Assembly (NCBI RefSeq): GCF_004349235.1
Contig: NZ_SMKY01000033.1
Coordinates: forward strand, 1 to 49,872
Reading direction: 5' to 3'
Length of the DNA stretch: 49,872 nucleotides
From: Actinomadura darangshiensis
GTDB lineage: Bacteria > Actinomycetota > Actinomycetes > Streptosporangiales > Streptosporangiaceae
Of this stretch, positions 45,998-49,872 are shown piece after piece. Within the stretch, counting starts at the first letter, position 1; each line of letters starts with the position of its first letter. The notes under the pieces are model-generated. The model did not search any database and was not told the DNA's origin. It worked only from the letters and a program-made list of their open reading frames with translations. The translations under genes and the position numbers were made by a program.

Positions 45998-47155
45998 ATG
46001 TCCGAGGATGACAAGCCCCGGGGCAAGCCGGCGGTCAAGGCGAAGATCCCGAACGCCCAGAACATCCGCAGCCCGGAGTTCACCCCGCACGGCATCAGCG
46101 CCGGGCGCGGCAGCGGGCTGAACCGGCCGTCCGGGCCGTCCGGGCTGACCGCCAAGGACGCCAAGAAGCGCCGGCTGATGATCGCCGCCGGGATCGTGGT
46201 CGCCGCGCTGGTGGTCTCCGGCGGCGTGTACTGGTGGGTCAACCGGCCCGATCCCGTGGTCGAGGTGACCGGCAAGTTCGCGTCCGAGCCCAAGGTCAAG
46301 ATCCCGACCAAGCTGGCGCCGACCAAGTCGCTCAAGGTGAGCACCCCGATCAAGGGCTCCGGCCCCGCGGCCGCCGAGGGCGACACCGTCTTCGTCCAGT
46401 TCGCCACCTACAAGTGGTCGAAGGACAAGGACGAGGACAACTCGCGTGTGAAGAGCACCAGCGAGAAGGTGCGCTCGTCCTACGAGGAGCAGCAGCAGCA
46501 GGGCGCGCAGGGCGGCGGCCCCATGAAGCTCCAGGTCGGCAAGAGCGGCCTCAAGAACATCGACAAGAGCCTGGTCGGCAAGACCGCCGGCAGCCGGATC
46601 GTGCTGCAGCTCCCGCCGTCCAAGGAGCTCACCCAGCTCAGCCCGCAGCAGATCACCGCCAAGGACGCGATCCTGTTCGTCATGGACATCCAGGCCGTCG
46701 TCCCGAAGGACCAGAAGCCGCAGGGCACCGAGCAGAAGCTGGACGACAAGTCGCTGCCCAAGGTCGAGGACAAGGGCGCCGGCAAGGAGCCCAAGGTGAC
46801 GATCCCCGACGAGGACGCGCCCGGCAAGCTCCAGGCGAAGACCCTCGTCCAGGGCAACGGGCCGGCGCTGGCCAAGGGCGACGAGGCCGTCGTCAACTAC
46901 ACGGGCAAGATCTGGAAGTCGGGCGACAAGTTCGACTCCAGCTGGGACAACAAGCAGCCCGCCACGTTCCCGATCGGCCTCGGGCAGACGATCCCGGGCT
47001 TCGACAAGGGCCTCACCGGCGTGAAGGTCGGCAGCCGCGTGCTGCTCGTCCTGCCGCCGGACGAGGGCTACGGCAAGAAGGGCAGCCCGCCCAAGATCAA
47101 GGGCGACGACACCCTGGTCTTCGTCGTGGACATCCTCGCCAAGGTCTACAAGTGA
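45998..47155 (+). CDS. Membrane-anchored double-FKBP peptidyl-prolyl isomerase
   Basis: 385 aa. A disordered N-terminal 55 residues inside the cell, one transmembrane helix (about 64-83, LMIAAGIVVAALVVSGGVYW), then two FKBP units outside. Unit 1 (about 108-240) is degenerate: it keeps EGDTVFVQFATYKW and TAGSRIVLQLPP but has a Gln/Gly-rich insertion (about 150-180) and lacks the FKBP FDSSW-IPG core. Unit 2 (about 280-385) is canonical: KGDEAVVNYTGKIW, FDSSWDN, IPGFDKGLTGVKVGSRVLL and PPDEGYG. It would speed folding of exported proteins. Its own promoter lies in the 220-bp gap, which also contains TATCCT at 45832. Confidence 0.93.
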   Translation: MSEDDKPRGKPAVKAKIPNAQNIRSPEFTPHGISAGRGSGLNRPSGPSGLTAKDAKKRRLMIAAGIVVAALVVSGGVYWWVNRPDPVVEVTGKFASEPKVKIPTKLAPTKSLKVSTPIKGSGPAAAEGDTVFVQFATYKWSKDKDEDNSRVKSTSEKVRSSYEEQQQQGAQGGGPMKLQVGKSGLKNIDKSLVGKTAGSRIVLQLPPSKELTQLSPQQITAKDAILFVMDIQAVVPKDQKPQGTEQKLDDKSLPKVEDKGAGKEPKVTIPDEDAPGKLQAKTLVQGNGPALAKGDEAVVNYTGKIWKSGDKFDSSWDNKQPATFPIGLGQTIPGFDKGLTGVKVGSRVLLVLPPDEGYGKKGSPPKIKGDDTLVFVVDILAKVYK

Positions 47156-47182
47156 GCTGACCGAGACGCGACCGCGCGAGCG

Positions 47183-47218
47183 CGAGCGGCGGGCACCCGG
47201 CCGGGTTCCCGCCGCTCG
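47183..47218 (+). terminator. Long hairpin terminator after FKBP gene
   Basis: CGAGCGGCGGG (47183-47193) pairs with CCCGCCGCTCG (47208-47218); inside, ACCCGG (47195-47200) pairs with CCGGGT (47201-47206). One internal C/T mismatch separates the stems. It starts 28 nt after the FKBP stop. Confidence 0.75.
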
Positions 47219-47281
47219 GCGTTTCCGGGAACCGGGCAGATGCGACTTCCGTCACGACAACCTGAGAGGCCGATTGCCCGT

Positions 47282-47296
47282 CCTCCTAATGGGAGG
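47282..47296 (+). other. Small hairpin in penicillin-binding protein leader
   Basis: CCTCC (47282-47286) and GGAGG (47292-47296) form a 5-bp stem in the gap before the penicillin-binding protein gene. A -10-like TATCGT is at 47342-47347. No riboswitch class is recognised. Confidence 0.25.
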
Positions 47297-47374
47297 CCAT
47301 GGGATGCGCATTGGGCGGACGGCGCACGGATCCCCTCACGGTATCGTCGGTAACGCAATAATCACGGGGGGCTT

Positions 47375-49872
47375 GTGAGCGACAGCGAAAAGGTTCCGGA
47401 GGGCACGGAGCCCGCCGGGACGGGCGAGGCGGACCGCGACGACACCGAGGCCGGGACGCCGGCCGGCGCGGACGGTCCGGCGACCACCACGCTGGCCACG
47501 GACACCGCACCAGAAACCGAAGAATCCGCCCAGGACGCAGAAACCGCTCAAGACGCAGAATTCACCCACGAGCGCGACATATCTCAGAACGACGACAAGA
47601 GCCCCGGGGCGACCGGCGGCGCGGGGGACGAGCCCGAAACGCGCGAGCCGGATAACGCCCCCGGCGAGTCCGAAATGCCCGCCGATGAGGCGGTAGAGGC
47701 GAAAGCGGCCGCCGAGCCGCCGGCGTCCGGTGGTGTCGGAGGGCCGGCGACGGGTGATACCAAGACCATGCCCGCCGTCTCGTCCAAACGCTCAGTGCCG
47801 AAACGCGCAGGGCCGCCGCCGGGCGGTGGTCCCCCGCGCGGCGGAGGCGGTGGCGGCGGCAAGGGCCCCGGGAAGCCGCCGCGCAGCCGCAGGGCGCGGC
47901 TCCTGCGCCGGACGCTGTTCGCGCTGCTCGGCTTCATCGGGTTCTGCGTCGTCGCGTTCGGCATCGCGTACCTGTTCACGCCGGTCCCGTCGCCCCAGGA
48001 GCAGGCGGTCGCGCAGGGCCCGATCTTCTACTACTCCGACGGCAAGACGCAGATCGCCAAGACCGGGGTGAACCGGGACGCGGTCAAGCTCGACCGGATC
48101 CCCGAGAGCACCCGCGACGCGGTGATCGCGGCGGAGAACCGCAGCTTCTACGACGACCCCGGGGTGTCGGTCCAGGGCACGACGCGTGCGGTCTGGTCCA
48201 CGGTCACCGGCAAGCAGTTGCAGGGCGGCTCGACGATCACGCAGCAGATGGTCCGCAACTACTACGGCGGCATCGGCAAGGAGCGCTCGGTCACCCGCAA
48301 GCTCAAGGAGGTCATGGTCTCCCTGAAGGTCGGCCGGGAGAAGGACAAGGACTGGATCCTTGAGCAGTACCTCAACACCATCTTCTTCGGGCGGGACGCC
48401 TACGGGGTGCAGGCGGCCGCGCACGCCTACTACGACAAGGACGTCTCGCAGCTGACGGCCGCGGAGGGCGCCTACCTCGCCGCCGCGATCCAGCAGCCGA
48501 GCAACTTCGCCGACCCGTCGGGCGGGCAGCGCGCCCACGCCGAGCAGCGCTGGCGCGCGGTCGTGAACAACATGGTCCGGGACGGCGCGGTCAGCTCCGC
48601 CGAGGCGGCCTCGATGAAGTTCCCGGTGCCCGGCAAGCAGAAGATCACCGACGTCCTCAAGGGCCAGAAGGGCTACATGGTCAATGTGGCCAAGAAGGAG
48701 CTCACCGAGCGCCGCGGCTACAGCGAGGACGAGATCAACCGCAGCGGCCTGAAGATCACCACGACGTTCGACAAGCGGCTGATGGACTCGCTGAAGCGGT
48801 CCGTCGCGCAGAACGAGCCCGACGGGATGAGCAAGAAGATCCGCACCGGCGCGGTGTCGGTCGACCCGTCCACCGGGCAGGTGCTCGCGTTCTACGGCGG
48901 CCGCGGCTACCTGGAGGAGGCGCTGAGCAGCGCGTTCGGGGACTGGGCGCAGGCCGGGTCCGGGTTCAAGCCGATCGCGCTCGCCACCGCCCTCGACCAG
49001 GGGAAGTCGCTCGCCACCACCTACGACGGCAGCTCCCCGCAGTACTTCGCCGGCTCGGACATCCACAACGACAGCAACGAGAACTTCGGGATGGTGAACC
49101 TCGTCACCGCCACCGAGCACTCGATCAACACCGCCTACGTCAACCTCGGCCAGGACGTCGGCACCGAGAAGATCGCCGAGATGGCCGAGAAGATGGGCAT
49201 CCCGGCGTCGCAGATGAAGCCGGCGCAGCGGAACGCCGCCACGTTCCCGCTCGGCATCGTGTCGCTGCATCCCGTCCAGCAGGCGGGCGTGTACTCGACG
49301 TTCGCGTCCGAGGGCACGCACCGGACGCCGTTCGTGGTCAAGTCCGTCACCGACAACGAGAACAACAAGCGGACGTTCACCGAGAAGGGCGACCGGGCGT
49401 TCAGCAAGCAGACCGCGCGGGACGCCACCTACGCGATGCAGAAGGTCGTGCAGGGCGGCACCGGCACCGGCGCCCAGCTGCCCGACGGCCGCGACGTCGC
49501 CGGCAAGACCGGCACCACCGACAAGGGCCGCGCGATCTGGTTCAACGGGTTCATCCCGCAGATGGCGACGAGCGTCGCGATGTTCCGCAGCGACGGCAAG
49601 CCGCTGAACATCCCCGGCTACGGCGCGTACGGCGGCCAGCTGCCCGCGCAGGTCTGGCGTTCCTACATGTCGGACGCGGTGAACATCATGAACTACGAGC
49701 CCGAGTCGTTCGGGTCGCCCTCGATGACGCCTGGCGGCGGCTGGGGCGGGCCGACGCGCAACACCCCGCCCGACGGTTCGGAGGGGCCGGGCAGTTCCGG
49801 GCCCGCGACGCCGCCCACCGACTCCCCCGAGATCCCGACGCCGCCGACCGGCCTGCCGACCAATCTCCCGAC
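47375..49872 (+). CDS. Class A penicillin-binding protein (transglycosylase/transpeptidase), 3' truncated
   Basis: At least 832 aa, running off the window. It makes and cross-links peptidoglycan glycan strands. Order: an acidic disordered cytoplasmic tail (1-about 170, rich in E/D/A/T then G/P), membrane anchor (about 178-202, LFALLGFIGFCVVAFGIAYL), GT51 transglycosylase with catalytic Glu254 in AAENRSFYDDPGV and GGSTITQQMVRNYY, then transpeptidase with SxxK at Ser529-x-x-Lys532 (SGFK), SxN at Ser583 (SIN) and KTG at 711-713. The C-terminus becomes Gly/Pro/Ser-rich. GTG 47375 follows GGGGGG at 47365-47370. Tail codons contain more A than the enzyme part. Confidence 0.95.
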   Translation, partial: MSDSEKVPEGTEPAGTGEADRDDTEAGTPAGADGPATTTLATDTAPETEESAQDAETAQDAEFTHERDISQNDDKSPGATGGAGDEPETREPDNAPGESEMPADEAVEAKAAAEPPASGGVGGPATGDTKTMPAVSSKRSVPKRAGPPPGGGPPRGGGGGGGKGPGKPPRSRRARLLRRTLFALLGFIGFCVVAFGIAYLFTPVPSPQEQAVAQGPIFYYSDGKTQIAKTGVNRDAVKLDRIPESTRDAVIAAENRSFYDDPGVSVQGTTRAVWSTVTGKQLQGGSTITQQMVRNYYGGIGKERSVTRKLKEVMVSLKVGREKDKDWILEQYLNTIFFGRDAYGVQAAAHAYYDKDVSQLTAAEGAYLAAAIQQPSNFADPSGGQRAHAEQRWRAVVNNMVRDGAVSSAEAASMKFPVPGKQKITDVLKGQKGYMVNVAKKELTERRGYSEDEINRSGLKITTTFDKRLMDSLKRSVAQNEPDGMSKKIRTGAVSVDPSTGQVLAFYGGRGYLEEALSSAFGDWAQAGSGFKPIALATALDQGKSLATTYDGSSPQYFAGSDIHNDSNENFGMVNLVTATEHSINTAYVNLGQDVGTEKIAEMAEKMGIPASQMKPAQRNAATFPLGIVSLHPVQQAGVYSTFASEGTHRTPFVVKSVTDNENNKRTFTEKGDRAFSKQTARDATYAMQKVVQGGTGTGAQLPDGRDVAGKTGTTDKGRAIWFNGFIPQMATSVAMFRSDGKPLNIPGYGAYGGQLPAQVWRSYMSDAVNIMNYEPESFGSPSMTPGGGWGGPTRNTPPDGSEGPGSSGPATPPTDSPEIPTPPTGLPTNLP

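Overview
The window is about 73% G+C, densely coded, with many GTG starts, short intergenic gaps and families typical of mycelial actinomycetes (DUF574-type methyltransferase, single-domain anti-sigma-type ATPase, SpoIIE/PAS/STAS phosphatase, WYL regulator, DUF6221). This suggests a high-GC actinomycete chromosome, possibly Streptosporangiales/Actinomadura-like. The taxon is inference only. I see no rRNA, tRNA, CRISPR array, transposase or integrase.

Region by region. 1-5.2 kb: a DUF305 protein and a secreted multidomain GH18 chitinase ending in a strong hairpin; then a nitroreductase divergent from a solitary NuoB paralogue, with two near-identical dyads between them, and a TetR regulator. 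5.3-10 kb: a membrane acyltransferase, a protein with two J domains and zinc-finger repeats, a TDT/SLAC1-like channel and an MFS exporter. 10.2-15.5 kb: a PAS-SpoIIE-HATPase-STAS signalling protein, an NmrA-like reductase divergent from a TetR gene across an operator-rich gap, and a second TetR gene divergent from a glycosidase-like TIM barrel across a perfect 21-bp palindrome. 15.7-19.4 kb: a translationally coupled McrBC type IV restriction system whose McrB carries a Cys/His module and an EVE-like domain; its base composition is lower in G+C than its surroundings. 19.4-21.7 kb: a tight three-gene minus-strand operon (SRPBCC protein, a protein of 11-residue amphipathic-looking repeats, and a small acidic protein), possibly related to gas-vesicle accessory genes but with no structural gvp gene in the window. 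22-23.5 kb: a WYL regulator divergent from a RidA-family gene around a palindrome.

23.5-27.9 kb: a nitrogen-oxide module. A membrane-anchored NirK-like copper oxidase fusion and an NnrS-like membrane protein (overlapping ATGA) run opposite to a hemerythrin/DUF2249 protein. An unusually AT-rich promoter with TATAAT and an embedded dyad lies between them. 27.9-31.7 kb: metH preceded by a candidate S-adenosylhomocysteine riboswitch. 31.7-35.8 kb: DUF6221, a secreted lipase, a cytochrome P450 and an HpnB-like glycosyltransferase. 35.9-38.3 kb: hsdM-hsdS of a type I system with no hsdR. 38.3-45.8 kb: a membrane-anchored PQQ-type propeller, an anti-sigma-type ATPase coupled to a DUF574 methyltransferase, a protein with an HTH-like N-terminus, two more methyltransferases and exonuclease III. 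46-49.9 kb: a membrane-anchored double FKBP foldase and a class A penicillin-binding protein that runs off the window.

The most useful second looks are the SAH riboswitch with a plausible ribosome-site ON-switch geometry, the 11-mer repeat protein and its operon, the multi-reader McrB, the double-J zinc protein, and the tandem dyads in front of the orphan nuoB. Several genes also appear to be leaderless, with a TANNNT box 6-7 nt before the start codon.
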